Source: Dendrobium chrysotoxum
Lineage: Eukaryota; Streptophyta; Magnoliopsida; Asparagales; Orchidaceae
Direction of reading: 5' to 3'
Length of the DNA: 64,000 nucleotides
NCBI GenBank assembly: GCA_019925795.1
Contig: CM034311.1
Location: forward strand, 44,363,374 to 44,427,373
The notes beneath the pieces were generated by a model. It worked only from the letters and a program-made list of their open reading frames with translations. It did not search any database and had not been told where the DNA came from. Made by a program: the position numbers and the translations under genes. Positions 1 to 12,413 of the stretch are shown piece by piece (within the stretch, counting starts at the first letter, position 1; every line of letters starts with the position of its first letter).

Positions 1-882
1 GGAAAAACCACGGGGCCACGCCCAGTTGAAAAAATTCCACTAGTGTTGTTTGAAATACACGAGGCTGACTCGTCCTTTAACTTCAGGACGATCAGATTAC
101 AATGAGTATCAATTACAAGGCCAAGCAGAGTTCCGACGTCACTCGGGCGTCAGACAGAATTCCGGCGTCACTTGGAAAGAAGTCCGGCGTCACTCGGGCG
201 TCGGGTAGAATTCTAGCGTCGGGCAGAATTCCGGCGTCCCTCGGCACCAGGTGGTGCTCCGGTGGTGTTCCGGCGGAGTTCCGGCGGAGTTCCGGCGGTG
301 TTCCGGTGGTGGTCGAGGAGGAGCTGTTCCCTCCTAGACTTCTCTTCTCTTCTTCTTCTCTTCTTGGCTTCTTGGCTTTTTGGCTTTTGTCCCCTCTTAA
401 GAGAAATGAGGGGCTATTTATAGTTTTTCTGGAGTGACATAGCCCGTAAATATGTGAGGGATCAGGGGCAAATAGGGAGTGATCCGGATGAACGGCCGAT
501 ATTGAATCCCTTGATCGTGAACCGTTTATCAAGCATTTGAAGGTCTTAATGATATCAGAATTTTACGATCTTGGGCTCGTTGGATTCGTCTCGTCGAGCC
601 GCTCGATTCGACTATAAGCTCGCCAAAATCGGAGACCGTTTGGTAACTCAAATAGGTGTTTGATGCTTCCAACAGCGCTTCGGGTACTTGATTTGGACTC
701 GCTTGGGCTCGGATTGAGTCGAATTTAGTGTCGTTGGATTCGTATTTTCGAGACGCTCAGTTCGACTATAAGTTTGCTGAAATCGGAGTTTAAATGATCT
801 CCGAAATAATTTTTGAAGTTTCCAACTTGAGTTTTTCCTCGAGATTCGTGTCCGATCAAGATGATTTTTTGATGACGTATCA
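1..882 (-). mobile_element. Tat-type Gypsy LTR, cut by the window edge
   Basis: This is a minus-strand LTR of the same family as the LTRs at 43112, 54595 and 58543. Its 5' end, read on the minus strand, begins TGATACGTCATC at 882. The conserved block following it (cacgaatctcgagg on the minus strand) is shared by the other copies. A TATA box (tatttata on the plus strand) lies at 415-422. Past it is a GC-rich stretch (about 120-330) of decayed short repeats like those in the sister LTRs. The LTR continues beyond base 1, so it could be a solo LTR or one end of an element. Open frames here are shadows of this repeat. Confidence 0.8.
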
Positions 883-2761
883 CTTAGTATTCGATCAGAA
901 CGGTGGTGGATGCTTAAAAATATTTATAAAATTATTGTAAAACATTAAATCATTTATTTATTATGAATATTATAAATGTTTTACAGTTATATCACTATAA
1001 CAAATTTAATTATAAAACGATGCTTCTCACTATATATAGTTTTGAAAAAAAAAATTAAAAAGATATAATATAATAAAGATGTGATAGCTGTCTGAAAAAT
1101 AAAATTACATAAAAAAATTCCAACAAACGGCTCTTTAATTTCATATATTGAATGCTTTAAAATTTTTGTCAGTTTTTATCTTCCAAGTTGCAATAATATT
1201 TATTATAAATTAAACTTTTTTGGTAAATTATATAAATTAAAATTGAGTGCAAGACGTGGCATCGTCTCATCCAATGATCTCAGGATTGGGACAATTGCAT
1301 GTGCCCTATCTCTATTCAAACAGTTATTAAAGGCTCGAAACAGCGCATATAATTAGGCCCACAAATATAATTATTTACGAGAATTTACTCTGAATTTTTT
1401 TTTTTGTGTAGGGGGGGGGGGGGGGGGGGGGCATTTTTCCGATCTAAATCAAACAGTTTTTACGTGAAGAAGATTGGAGAAGAATCGACTTGATATTGTA
1501 AAAAGAAAAAAAGAGTAGAAGTGTAGAACCAAGTCAAGATGAAGGAAGGAAAAAATCAAACTTGTAGGTTATGAGGTGATCAGCCAAGGCTTTGAATGAT
1601 GGGGACCCCTCACTTATGGCTGAATTCCCAAGCGGCCCGACATTGTTATGTTAGTTGAGTTAGCCACCTAACTAAGAAAAAAATAACAACAACATATTAT
1701 TTTAAGATCAACTAAAACAAAATGGAGAACTGCTTTGTTTTGGTTGAAAAAGGAAAGGGACAATTTAAGATCAAATATTACGTTAATGATCATTATTTTT
1801 TTTTGAGATTATGATAGTTAATAGATATTTTTATGTGATTAAGCATATCTTTTATGCAAGGCACAAGTTTTAAGGCACGACTTCAAATTAAAATTTAAAA
1901 TTTGACGCGAGTCGCTTTAGCTAAGTTGGTGCATAAACAATCATTTTTAGGACTTGATCGTTAGTAGACTTGTCGAATATTTTGTCATTCATTGAAAGAA
2001 TCATCATACATGATATCGCTCACCTCAGTTGTTATCATTCGTGTTCAATTTCATTAGCAAACGTACTTTTGAAGCCATTATTGATGTTTTTGCTAATTAT
2101 TATGGTCATAGTTCATGCTTTTACTCATTTTTGGAGCTTTCATTTGTGCTACAAGTATTCATAGGTGCTACTATCCATTATAATTGCCTTCCAAGGTCTT
2201 CTAACTCCCTATCAATATTCTTATTCACCAAATTTCTTTTATAATAATAACACATGATGACCCTCACGCCACTAGAAGATAGAAACTTCTATAATTAAGT
2301 TTTTACTTGTACTACAAGTTCATTATTTAGGTTAGATGCTATAAACTTTTTCCTACCTTGCTTTTCATCTAAAAATATTATAATCCATTCTATTATGCGT
2401 GTTAAATATTCAAAAATTATAATATAAACATTTCTCTCAAGTTTTCCTAATTCATAAAAAAATATTGAGACATAAAAATAATAATTATTAATCTTCTTAT
2501 AAGAATTTTTTTATGATAAGAAAATGATTTTTGAAGCTTGATTATAGAAGATTAGTTGTGATGCATCAAATAGATTATGCTATTTATTTATTAATTATAG
2601 AATAATATGTTTATATATAAATAATTTGTTAAAGTTTAATTTTCTATGTGGCAATGGACTGCACATTCAACCACAGAATTTTTAGTGCAAGCACTCATTC
2701 TTAATTAAGCTATATGTCACATCAAGCATATATTAGCCCTATATCCAACATAGCAAGTTTT
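883..2761. other. AT-rich intergenic DNA
   Basis: No coding region or recognisable element was found. The stretch is strongly AT-rich, with a G homopolymer at 1411-1431 preceded by a T-run. The T-run followed by gtgta resembles the end of the SINE at 34972, so a truncated retroposon is possible. Two short open frames at 1970-2244 have no recognisable similarity and look fortuitous. Confidence 0.5.
1411..1431. repeat. Homopolymer of 21 G
   Basis: An uninterrupted run of 21 G directly follows ttttttttttgtgta. Such a run is unusual in AT-rich DNA. Its exact length may be a sequencing artefact. Confidence 0.8.
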
Positions 2762-2891
2762 GAGTTTATTTAGTATAGCTTTTTTACTGAATTCTAAAAT
2801 ATTTTTTAGTTACAAAAAATTTTTAAATTAAAAATTTCCATACAAAGGAGTTGCTTTAAAAAATAATACTAAAACTATTCCAAATAAAACC
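2762..2891. mobile_element. Degenerate foldback MITE
   Basis: The left part (gtttatttagtatagctt) and right part (ending ccaaataaaacc) are diverged versions of the MITE termini seen at 2907, 36530 and elsewhere. The middle is AT-rich and partly self-complementary. The TSD is unclear. Confidence 0.5.
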
Positions 2892-2906
2892 TTAATGATA
2901 TTCTTA

Positions 2907-3026
2907 GGCTTCATTTAGAACGACTTTCTTATTGTTTCTTAAAGCAGCTTTGTAGTACAAAATTTTTAATTTTTTATTAAAAAGTTGCTTTAAGAAGCAA
3001 CAAAAATAATCAACCCAAATAAAGCC
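2907..3026. mobile_element. Foldback MITE, TTA target duplication
   Basis: This is a near-perfect inverted repeat of about 120 bp. It starts ggcttcatttagaacgac and ends with the complement-like caacccaaataaagcc, with arms carrying gcagctttgtag and aaaagttgctttaag. It is flanked by TTA at 2904-2906 and 3027-3029. A 3-bp TWA duplication suggests a Tourist/PIF-Harbinger-type origin (inference). Confidence 0.75.
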
Positions 3027-3029
3027 TTA

Positions 3030-3926
3030 ATATCTTAATCATTTTTCTCAAATACAAATTTGAATTGGTGAGCTCAATCTCAATAAATTTATATGGAATT
3101 ATTAATATTGCAATAAAACATTTATGAGCACCACTAATCTTAGATCATCACATCCTGTTATGATGAATTCAAAAATAAAAATAAAAATCACTCAATCAAC
3201 AACATATTTATAAATGATAGACTTTGCAATTTTTATAATGTTCAAAGATGATTTGGCTTAGGTTCACACCACTAATCTTAAATCAAATGAAAAAAAAAAA
3301 AAAAAATCAAAATCTTAATTTTGGCTTGCATAATAATATATATAGTATGTTTCTATCATTTCTGAGATGTAAGGAGACACATATATCTAGTAGTTTATAT
3401 TTAAACATTGGTCATATTGAAAAGGTTTAAAATTAGCATTTTAATTAGAAGTTGTTGGATCTATTTTGATCTCTTTTTACTTCTTTTTTGTTGGAATTTG
3501 TAGTTTATTTTAACTTGGAAAACCTGAAGGAACCCCAAAAAAGTCCAGTGGATCTCCTGAAAAGAACCCCTCTTTCTTGGCTTTGGCGAAAGATGTAGAG
3601 CCATTCGCGCCTTAACGGCGCCACCTTCCGCAAGGTAAGCCTTTCTGTACAATTGAAAGGGTAAACAATTTACTATTTGGGATTCCGAGAATTGTCATTT
3701 TAGATTTGAGTCTCCTTTACGAAAAAATATTAGCAATAGGAAATCATTAGAACATATCGTGTTACCTGTTTCTTCAAGCTAATAGCTACGTATTGAAAAC
3801 CTTCGTATAGATTCATGTGGAAAGTATCAGTACCTGTGGTTGTGTCACAAATTATGCCTTAAGAATATGGATATGATATTGTAGGGCTAGAGAAGTTTTC
3901 CTATTGCCCATTTGTGTTGTGAATAA
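3030..3926. other. Intergenic DNA downstream of the LecRK pseudogene
   Basis: Nothing coding is supported. A less AT-rich patch at about 3520-3660 contains a short open frame on the minus strand with no recognisable domain. As this is just 3' of the LecRK pseudogene, it may hold its old 3' UTR. Confidence 0.4.
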
Positions 3927-4943
3927 CTAAATTTCTGCACCATCTGTAGTTATTTCATTTAGTATTTGCACCACCTGGCGCATGCTTGGTCTAACATTAG
4001 GTGAGGGTTGCGAACATAGCAACCCAAGCCTCAAAACCAGTTCAACTTCCTCTGGCCTAAAATCATTCCCCTGTTTAACATCCTTGCTCTCCAGAATTGT
4101 CCCTCTTTTCCAATTGTTTGATACCCAGTCCACTAAATTCTGAACATCTAGTGAAGCATCTTGCAGAATTGGTCTTCTTCCACATCCAACTTCAAGCAAG
4201 AAGACAGACCCCAAATGCATTTACATCTGTGGAGGAAGTTGCCCTGCCATTTTTGTTGAGCTCTGGAGCAATGTAACCGAAGGTTCCAATTACATGAGTT
4301 GTCTTAGGATCATTTCCACGATCATATAATCTTGAAAGGCCAAAGTCCCCCACTTTTGCTGTTAGATCATCATCTAGTAACACGTTGCTGGCTTTAATAT
4401 CTTGGTGAATGACATCCTTTTCCAACTCCTCGTGCAAGAATAAAAGTGTTGAAGCCACGCCTTGTATGATTTGGAACCTGTGTCTCCAGTTAAGTTTCTT
4501 CTTCTCAGCGTCATCAAAGATGAACTTGTCTAGGCTTCCATTGGACATCAATTCATATACCAAAAGGAGCTCCCCTTTGCACCTACAATAACCAAGAAGC
4601 TGGACCAAGTTTTGGTGACAAAGTTGACCGATGCTTACAATCTCTGAAACATATTCTCGCATCCCTTGCTTTGAATGGTGGGGTATTTGACTGCAATTTT
4701 GGCTGTTGACATAGGGAGTTTCCCTTTATACACCTGGCCAAATCCTCCAATTCCCAATAGTTCATCTTCTTTGAATGGTGGGGTATTCTTTTGACTGCAA
4801 TTTTGGCTGTTGACATAGGGAGTTTCCCTTTATACACTTGACCAAATCCTCCAATTCCCAATAGTTCATCTTCTTTGAAACCCTTGGTAGCTTTGTAAAG
4901 GTCTTTGTATGAGAATCTATGATGCTGGTATTCAACCTCCCAG
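3927..4943 (-). pseudogene. LecRK pseudogene, piece 4: kinase domain and C-terminus
   Basis: On the minus strand this encodes the start of the cytoplasmic part (EVEYQHHRFSYKDLYKATKG), the P-loop (GIGGFGQVYKG) and the AVK lysine. It continues to the catalytic loop, the DFG motif (GDFGLSRL), the APE motif (IAPEL), a CGRRP block and the C-terminal lobe ending at a stop near 3927. Damage is visible. An internal duplication of about 100 bp lies at 4669-4872, and a frameshift near 4200-4215 separates AFGV from LLEVGCGRRP. The HRD motif reads HQD, losing the arginine typical of RD kinases. Its 5' side stops exactly at the TSD of the Gypsy element at 4944, and the reading frame resumes at 9969. In intact relatives this protein is a plasma-membrane lectin receptor kinase. 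Confidence 0.9.
4669..4872 (-). repeat. Internal tandem duplication in the LecRK pseudogene kinase
   Basis: Two adjacent copies of about 100 bp (4669-4768 and 4769-4872) differ by a 4-bp indel and a few substitutions. Each encodes the stretch from DELLGIGGFGQVYKG through IAVK, so the P-loop and ATP-binding lysine region is present twice. Confidence 0.85.
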
Positions 4944-5218
4944 TGATGCGGAGCATCTTATGCATCAGGGAATTAGCGCATATTATACCATATTTCTATA
5001 TATTTTTTACATTTGCTTCCCACTATCTTTTGTTTGTTAGTCGTACGCTTCTCTTTTTAGCCGTTAGCCACATTAGCAAGAGTACTGATACTCTTGATAG
5101 TATATATCCCAGTTGAGTTATAGGGAGGAAGGTAATGAAGAAATTATTTGTTGCTTAACATTCTCTGGTTTTTTGTGTTACTTTCTATTTGGCTTTTTCT
5201 TCTGCTACTTGCACATCA
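4944..5218 (+). repeat. 5' LTR of the Gypsy at 4944-9968
   Basis: The LTR is 275 bp with TG...CA ends. The first 14 bases form an imperfect palindrome (GATGC...GCATC), a feature shared with the capture elements. The tRNA-Met-type primer site follows at 5221-5237. Confidence 0.9.
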
Positions 5219-5525
5219 GCTTGGTATTAGAGCTTGGCAAAATATGGCAGAAAGCAATAGGCATGGGGCCGGCGACGAAGATCAGAGCCTAAAGGCCCTA
5301 TGCAGTGCATTCTAAAGTAGTCTGTCAAGTGGATGGAATAGCAGCCGATTTTCGTCACTGTTCAACTTAAACGCGTCGGGAATTGCAAGAGTTCAAGGAG
5401 GAGATAAGGAGGGAATTACAAGCTATAAAATGGGATAGAGAGGATCGCCCAATCAATCGGATGGCTGTTCCCAAACCCATTCCAATTTTCAGATGATGTG
5501 AGGTCACGGTAGAAAACACCGTAGG

Positions 5526-6763
5526 ATGTTTGGCAACTTTGAGATCACATATTCGGATGAAGATGTGGGTAATTACCATCTAGAAAATTTCTCTGATTCA
5601 GATGGGGATCGTGTGATCGATCGGTACCACAGGCCCCATAGAAACGAACATAATCGAAATGAGTTTCGAGTAAATATGGACACACCTTTCTTCGAAGGGC
5701 GACTGCATATTGAAGACAATTTAGACTGGGAATGGGTAGTGGAGGCATTCTTCGAATATATAGAGATAGAGCTTGAACACCAAGTCAAATATGTGGCGTG
5801 TAGGCTGAAGGGCAGCACTGGCTCCTGGTGGCTTCAAGTTCTGCAGAATAGAAGACGGGAGGGCAAAGGACTAGTGAGGAGTTCGTATAAGATGAAGCAA
5901 CTCCTTCGGGGACACTTCCTACCAACAGACTATGAGCAATTGTTATATCTTCAATTCCAACATTGCATGCAGGGAAATCATACTGTAAACGAGTATACTG
6001 AAGAATTCTATCGTCTGAGTGCACGCAATAACCTGAATGAAACAACAAACCAAATTGTTGCTCGATACATAGGGGCCCTGAAAGAAGCAATCTAGGATAA
6101 ATTAGAAATGAATTCTTTTTGGACATTGTCACAGGCAGTTAACTATGCTCTCAGAGCTAAAATTCAGTTAGCTCATAGTTCACGAAGCCAATCTTACCGC
6201 TGCACATATCCAGAGTTTCACTCAGACAATACAAAGCTCATCTCTAATCAAACTCGGCTTGCAGCGAATCTTACCAATTTAGCTCAGCAAACACAGCTAC
6301 ACCAACAATAGATCAGAGAGTTCAGTCTAAAGCTTAGGCTCTTGTGAGAGACAATCCTTACTGCAAACCTAATATAATTAAATGCTTTCGATGTTTTCAG
6401 CAAGGACACAAATCCAATAAATGCCCTCAAAGACAGCAAATACAATTGTTGGATATCAAGGAAGAAACAAAAGTAGTAGCTCCTGATGCAGTGTTGGAAC
6501 AAGAAACAAAAGATGTGGTCGGTGATGAGGGAGACCCACTCCTGTATGTGCTCGAAAGACTACTCTTAGCGCCCCACCAACCAAACAGTTCACAATGCAA
6601 TGCCATTTTTCGAACTAAGTGCACAGTTAATGGAAAGGTTTGTCAATTATTGATTGACCCAGGTTGTACTGAAAACGTCGTCTCCAAATCTATGATGCAA
6701 GATTTACAATTGAAAACTACCAAAAATCCTAATCCCTATCGAATTGGATGGGTTAAGAAATGA
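5526..6763 (+). pseudogene. Gypsy gag and protease region
   Basis: The first open frame (5526-6093) carries a retrotransposon Gag core (LDWEWVVEAFFEY, GSTGSWWLQVL, QGNHTVNEYTEEFYRLSARN). A stop at 6094 interrupts it. A CCHC zinc knuckle (CFRCFQQGHKSNKCP) follows near 6381-6425. The aspartic protease core appears near 6646-6690 as LLIDPGCTENVVSKS, where DSG is expected, so the active-site serine is replaced by proline. The product would be the structural Gag plus protease. It cannot be made in one frame here. Confidence 0.85.
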
Positions 6764-7104
6764 ATGGACATCCTAGCTCTGAAATGTGCCAACTAACATT
6801 CTCCATCGGAAAGCATTATGTATGTGAACTCTTATGTGATGTTGTTGACATGGATGTGTGCCACCTAATATTAGGATAACCTTGGCAGTTTGATGTTGAA
6901 GCTATATACGATGGCAAAGCTAATACATATTCCTTCGATTGGAAGGGTAAAAGACTGAGGTTTTTGTCGCAGACAACTGACAATTCATCCTCCATTATTC
7001 ATCCTAAAATTGCAACAAATCTAGTTACAGGGCCAACAATTTTGAATGCTTGGATGGAGACATCAATAATGTTAGCTATGGTGCATGGTGAAAGAACAGA
7101 CTAA

Positions 7105-9625
7105 TTGCCATCACAACGAGAACTTCCTGCACCCATGAAGTCACTGTTACAACTATTTGTCGATGTTCTCCCTGACAAACTACAAGGCTTGCTACCTCCA
7201 CTCAGAGTGATACAACATCAAATCGATTTTGTTCCAGGCTCAACACTTCCTAATTTTCCACATTACCGTATAAGCCCCACAGAACATAGTGCCTTGCAAA
7301 ACATAATAGATGATCTTCTAGATAAACAACTGATTCAACCAAGCAGCAGTTCGTGCGCAGTACTTGCTTTATTGGTACTGAAGAAGGATGGAAATTGGCG
7401 TTTATGCATTTATAGCAGGGCTATCAACAAAATTACTATCAAATACATGTTCCCCGTCCCAAGAGTGGAAGAGTTACTGGATAAACTGGAGGGTTCCATA
7501 GTCTTCTCTAAACTGGATCTACACAGTGGTTATCATCAGATCAGAATTTGATCGGGAGATGAATGGAAAACAACGTTTAAGACATGACAAGGACTATTTG
7601 AATGGAAAGTAATACCATTTGGCTTGTGTAACGCTCCCTCTACTTTCATGCGACTAATGAACGAAATCTTAAAACTTTTTCTCAACAAATTTTATGTCAC
7701 TTACTTCGATGATATTCTTGTTTATAGTCTAAATATGACAGACCACATTCATCACTTAACTAGCCTTTTTGACACCTTGCGGCAAAACATGCTTTATCTA
7801 AATCCTTTTAAATGCCAATTTGCTCTGCCAAGTGTATCCTTCTTAGGTTTTCTTCTTTCGGCTGAAGGCGTGCATATGGATCCTAAGAAGATCACTGCAA
7901 TTGTTCAGTGGACAATACCAAAATCTTTTTCTGATATTAGAAGCTTCTACTGCCTAGCTAATTTTTATCGTCGTTTTATCAAAGGGTTCAGCTTAGTTAA
8001 AGTAGTTTCGAAGCACTCAAGACAACACTTTCTTCTGCACTGATTCTCGCCATACCTGACTTTACTAAATCATTTCAAGTCCATACAGATGCATCGTCCA
8101 TTGGTATAAGTGTTTTTTGAACCAGGAAGGGAAACCAATTGAATTTTACAGCGAAAAATTGTGCCCGATCTGCCAACGTTGGACTGTCTATGAACATGAG
8201 TTATATGCTGTCGTGAGAGCTTTACAACACTGGGAGCATTATCTTCTTCATCAAGACTTTGTTCTGTGGAGCGACCATCAAGCTCTGCAATACATTAATA
8301 GCCATAATCCACTCAATCGTATGTATGCCAGATGGATCTTATATTTACAACGCTTTAGTTTCATCCTCCAACACAAAATCAGAGCCCAAAACAGGGTGGC
8401 AGACGCTCTTAGCCGCTGCTCTGTACTACTCACTCAATTGCAAACACAACAGGTATGGAGTGCTTGAAAGAACTCTATGCCACAGACAAGGATTTTCAAG
8501 ATATTTGGAATGATTGCATCAATAACCGTGGTCCAGGTGATTTTTCTATAAGACATGGTTATCTATTTAAAAATAACCTTCTTTGCATCCCAGACTCCTA
8601 TCGATAACAGCTTATTCAGGAAGTACACTTCGGCGGCCTAGCAGCTCATGTTGGTCAGAACAACACCTTTGCGCAAATGCAAATTCATTTTTATCAGCCG
8701 CAGCTTCGGAAGGACATTACTTGGTTTGTAGAACAATGTGTCGTTTGTCAACAGTACAAAGGAGGAAGCCAACACACCGGTTTGTATCTTCCTTTACCCG
8801 TCCCTGATATAATTTGGGAGGATTTAAGTCTTGATTTTGTTCTTGGACTACGTCGTACCAAAAGGGGAAATGATTTGATCATGGTAGTGTATTATTGTTT
8901 TTCCAAAATGGCTCATTTTATAGCCTATAAAAAAACTTGATGCTCTTAACATAGCCAAGCTTTTTTTTTTTGAAATTGTCCGGTTACATGGAATTCCACG
9001 AAGCTTAACATAGGATTGCGATGTCAAGTTTATCAGTCATTTTTGGCATGAACTCTGGAAATGATTGCACTCCAGATTCAACTAAGCTCGACATATTATC
9101 CCAGATGGATGGACAAGCAAAAGTCGTCAATCGCACATTGGGCAATATGCTGTGCTGTTTAGTTTAAGAACATACCAAATGTTGGGACGATTTATTGGGT
9201 CAAGCCGAGTTTGCTTTCAACACTATGCCCAATCGTTCTACAGGTAAATCACTCTTCAGCATAGTGTATACCAAGATACCCAGTTATACAGTCGATATTG
9301 TCGTTCTACCAAGATACAAGAGCACAGCAGTTGCCACAGGCGGGAACAAATCTTTTCATTGGGAGAATTGGTTTTTGTACATCTGCGGCGTTCACGGTTC
9401 GCCCCGGGTACCTTCTTTAAACTCAGTAAATGCAAAATAGGTTTTGTACCCATTCTACAAAAGATCAATGACAACGCATATGTTGTTGAACTACCACCAA
9501 AGCTGAATACTTCATCGACCTTTAACATGGCTGATCTATCTAAATATCACCCTCTGGATGATGTAAACACTGACATCACACCACTGGATGAAACCAGCTC
9601 TTCGTCAGCTGAGGACAACAACTGA
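7105..9625 (+). pseudogene. Gypsy pol: RT, RNase H, integrase (broken)
   Basis: RT motifs run from LRVIQHQIDFVPG (about 7205) through KLDLHSGYHQIRI and an in-frame stop at 7549, then PFGLCNAPSTFM and the catalytic YFDDILVYS (about 7700). RNase H follows (HTDASS near 8085; YEHELYAVVRAL). The integrase begins with the HHCC-type region (VCQQYKGGSQHTG near 8740) and core (DLSLDFVLGL). A deletion near 9330 joins the core to the C-terminal domain (GELVFVHLRRSRF). The protein end is FNMADLSKYHPLDD with no chromodomain. Multiple frameshifts make it non-functional. Sequence close to the element at 48236 identifies the same broad chromovirus group. Confidence 0.88.
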
Positions 9626-9677
9626 GGCGGAACTTACGTTACTGGATGGAACCAGTTCTTCGTCAGCAAGGGAGAAT

Positions 9678-9968
9678 TGATGCGGAGCATCTTTCTTATC
9701 AGGGAATTAGCTCATATTATACCATATTTCTATATTTTCTGTTTTACTATTTTTTCACATTTGCTTTCCACTATCTCTTGTTAGTTAGTCGTACGCTTCT
9801 CTTTTTGGCTGTTAGCCACGTTAGCAAGAGTACTGATACTCTTGACAGTATATATCCCAGTTGAGTTACAGGGAGGAAGATAATGAAGAAATTATTTGCT
9901 GCTTAACATTCTCTGGTTTTTCATGTGTTACTTCCCATTTGGCTTCTTCTTCCGCTAGTTGCACATCA
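9678..9968 (+). repeat. 3' LTR of the Gypsy at 4944-9968
   Basis: This copy is 291 bp, with the same termini as the 5' LTR plus small insertions. It is preceded by the purine-rich aagggagaat and followed by TSD CCCAG. Confidence 0.9.
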
Positions 9969-10127
9969 CCCAGTCTTCCAGAACTTCAGCATACTTGATC
10001 TTCATTACCACAATATATGCGATTTCAATGATAGTTACGAGCAGAAATGCAATAACTAAAATGTGTAACTTAAAATTTAAAGCTTTATTTTTTTCGTTTT
10101 CACGTAATGGAAGTGAAGGAAGGCTTA
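9969..10127 (-). pseudogene. LecRK pseudogene, piece 3: transmembrane segment
   Basis: The minus strand reads SLPSLPLRENEKNKA, then a hydrophobic helix (ILVIAFLLVTIIEIAYIVV), then KIKYAEVLEDW. The last codon pairs with EVEYQHHRFSY of piece 4 to give EDWEVEY, the usual LecRK junction between membrane anchor and kinase. This proves that the 4944-9968 element interrupts this gene. Confidence 0.9.
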
Positions 10128-10386
10128 TGATGCAGAGCATCTTAGTTAGAAAAACTCCTTAGGCATATGTGATTTAGTTTGTTACAAATTTTGTTATAGG
10201 ATTCTTGAACTTTCTAGAATTCTCTAATTTTTTACTTATTATTATATATAGTATGATGTAAGAAGAGTTGAGCATTGATGAAATATTATGCTCTTTGAAG
10301 CTTGGTGTTTGTCTTTGTTCCATGGATTAAGATTTCCTTCTTGCATCCTCTTCTTCCAATGATCCAACGATTATCTCCCCACATCA
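10128..10386 (+). repeat. 5' LTR of element A
   Basis: The LTR is 259 bp. It starts TGATGCAGAGCATC (palindromic head GATGC/GCATC) and ends CCCCACATCA. Confidence 0.88.
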
Positions 10387-11750
10387 GTTGATATCAAAGC
10401 TCGGAGCTTGCAAAGAACGATGAACTGCAGAAGAAGGTGGGCTGTCGACGACGATCAAAGCCGAAGAAATTGGGCGGTCGAAGAAGATCGACGCAAAATA
10501 AGATGGGCGGTTGACAACGATCCTTCGCTCCAACTTCCACTCCAATGGAGAGATCTGCCGCCCGACTATCCTCCGCTTGAACTTCCGCTCAAATGGCGGA
10601 ATCCCTTGCCCGGCCATTTAGTCCGCAATCAACCCGAGGCCGTCGTCCGCGACTCACCTCCGCTTCGGTCCCATTCCGTCGCCCAGGATTCTGACTCCGC
10701 ATCATCTCACGACCAGGACCGCAATCCCCCTTCATGTCGCGACCACACTTATGATCCCGACCCCCTCCTGCAAGATTTCGCCACTGCCACTCCGCCATTG
10801 CCGCCCGCTCCCAATCCGGTCGTTCTGATGTCTATACTCCTCCAACGTGCCCATGCCTTGACTCCCGTCTTCTACTTGTATCCCGCTCCCGTGTCTCCAA
10901 CCACAAGGTTCACTTCAACTCATCCAGCCTCTTGATTCTGCCCCTTCCACGCAATCCCGCCTCCAGATTGCTAGCAAACCCGTGCACGAGACCTCGTCCG
11001 CACGCGACACCGTCGATCCCGATCCGCTCCCACTCCACTCCTGCGACCCCAAAACAGCTTCGACATCCGTCTAGACAGCACTTTTGCTCTCGCTATCGCT
11101 CAGCTCCCGCGATCCCACGCCCGACCCTGCACTCGAAACCACTGAGAAGCCCTTTTACGGAATTAACATCAAGAAGTACCTTGTTTCTTCGAATCCTCCT
11201 CCTCTATACTCCAGTCCGAGCTCCGAGAGCTCAGAAAGCCATCGAAGCCAGTATACCCGCTGCAGCAGCATCACCAGCGTCAATGGTTCTTCGAAAGTTG
11301 ACTAGGATTGCTCTGATGTATGTACAGATAATGATGAACTCAATACCCATTCAAGGAGTTCTTGCAATTCAGAAAAGTCAGTGGCTGCTGCTCATGAATG
11401 CAAGGTCTGCAATGATGCTGAAGGAGAAGAAAATTGCCTTGCATCCACAGAGTTGAGATTTGCAGAAGAATGGCCAAGGATAAAGAAGGAATTTCAAATT
11501 CTGAACCATTTTGTTGATTGCGGTACAACAGTAGTTAAGGGGGGGAATGTCATCTGAATCAAGTTTTTTGGAATTAAAAGAGAAGTTAGTTATGTCTGGT
11601 TGTGAAGATTATGCTTCAGGTAGTATTGGAGACGTTTCCATTACAGGTGTGCAAATACTTGTTGTGAAGTCTACTGACAAAACTAATCCAACGTAGCACT
11701 CCCAAGCTGTTCGACGAAATGTCATTGAAGGATTGGATCACAAAATTATT

Positions 11751-12265
11751 GGGCCAGTTTATAAGGGTTTACTAGGAGATGGACAACTGATAGCTGCAAA
11801 ATGACTTTCAAAAACTTCAACGCAAGGATTTGTAGAAATGAAGAATGAGGTTGTTGTGCTGCAGGATGTTTGTAGCATAAAGGTGGCAATCAATTTGATG
11901 GTTAATCATCGGATGGGGGTGTCATCTGAGTCTGAAATCAATGAGATAGCATATATGTTTTCTGATTTTGTAGATGGTTGCTTATATGTTCCAATTAATT
12001 TGCTAGGATTTTCCTATCACACTGCTATGAAGGCAAGGGAAGATATCATTACAAAAATCAAGAATACAATAGCTAATGGGAAGCAGCAGGGTGGATTTGT
12101 AGAAAGAAGCGGAGTTCTTGGTAGGCTGGTGGAGGAAGAGAACTTGAATGAAAATCAAATAGTTGATTTCATCATAAACTTGCTCTTTGCTGGAAATGAA
12201 ACTACAACTAAAACAATGTCGTTTGTTGTTTACTTCCTCACTCAATGCCCTCATGATTGGTTTAC
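11751..12265 (+). pseudogene. Captured cargo: receptor-kinase fragment fused to CYP724/CYP90-like P450 fragment
   Basis: GPVYKGLLGDGQLIAAK followed after a stop by LSKTSTQGFVEMKNEVV matches the start of a CRK/DUF26-type or S-domain receptor kinase (11751-11866). It switches directly to a cytochrome P450: SSESEINEIAYMFSDFVDG, then FSYHTAMKARE, then the I-helix motif FAGNETTTKT and YFLTQCP. This segment resembles brassinosteroid C-22 hydroxylase-type P450s (CYP724/CYP90). No intron is visible across the roughly 130 P450 codons. The heme-binding cysteine region is absent, so no enzyme can result. The product is a chimeric fragment inside the retrotransposon. Confidence 0.8.
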
Positions 12266-12413
12266 CATTGGTAGCTTGCTTCTAGCTTTTGCTCATCTAA
12301 AGGAGCTTGCAGACATGCATCGAAGACGTAAAATCTTTGACCCAGGTGTATTGATTTTGATGCCTACGACGTGTCTCGACGGAGTCGAGCTCTTTTTTGA
12401 CGCAAGGGGAGAA

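Larger units (their letters stand above)
4944..9968 (+). mobile_element. Gypsy (chromovirus-like) LTR retrotransposon, decayed, inserted in LecRK
   Basis: LTRs lie at 4944-5218 and 9678-9968, both TGATGCGGAGCATC...GCACATCA. A perfect 5-bp TSD (CCCAG) sits at 4939-4943 and 9969-9973. The primer site ttggtattagagcttgg at 5221 fits initiator tRNA-Met. The internal order is gag, zinc knuckle, protease, RT, RNase H, integrase, with several stops and frameshifts. The LTRs differ by indels and substitutions, so this is not a recent insertion. The element is about 5 kb and in opposite orientation to the host gene. No chromodomain is visible at the integrase C-terminus. Confidence 0.93.

Noticed and set aside
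1970..2244. Two overlapping plus-strand open frames rich in F, L and H
   Set aside because: They lie in AT-rich DNA with no similarity to known proteins and no gene context.
3461..3652. Minus-strand 63-codon open frame near the LecRK pseudogene end
   Set aside because: No recognisable domain, no start context and no copy elsewhere. Not supported as a gene.
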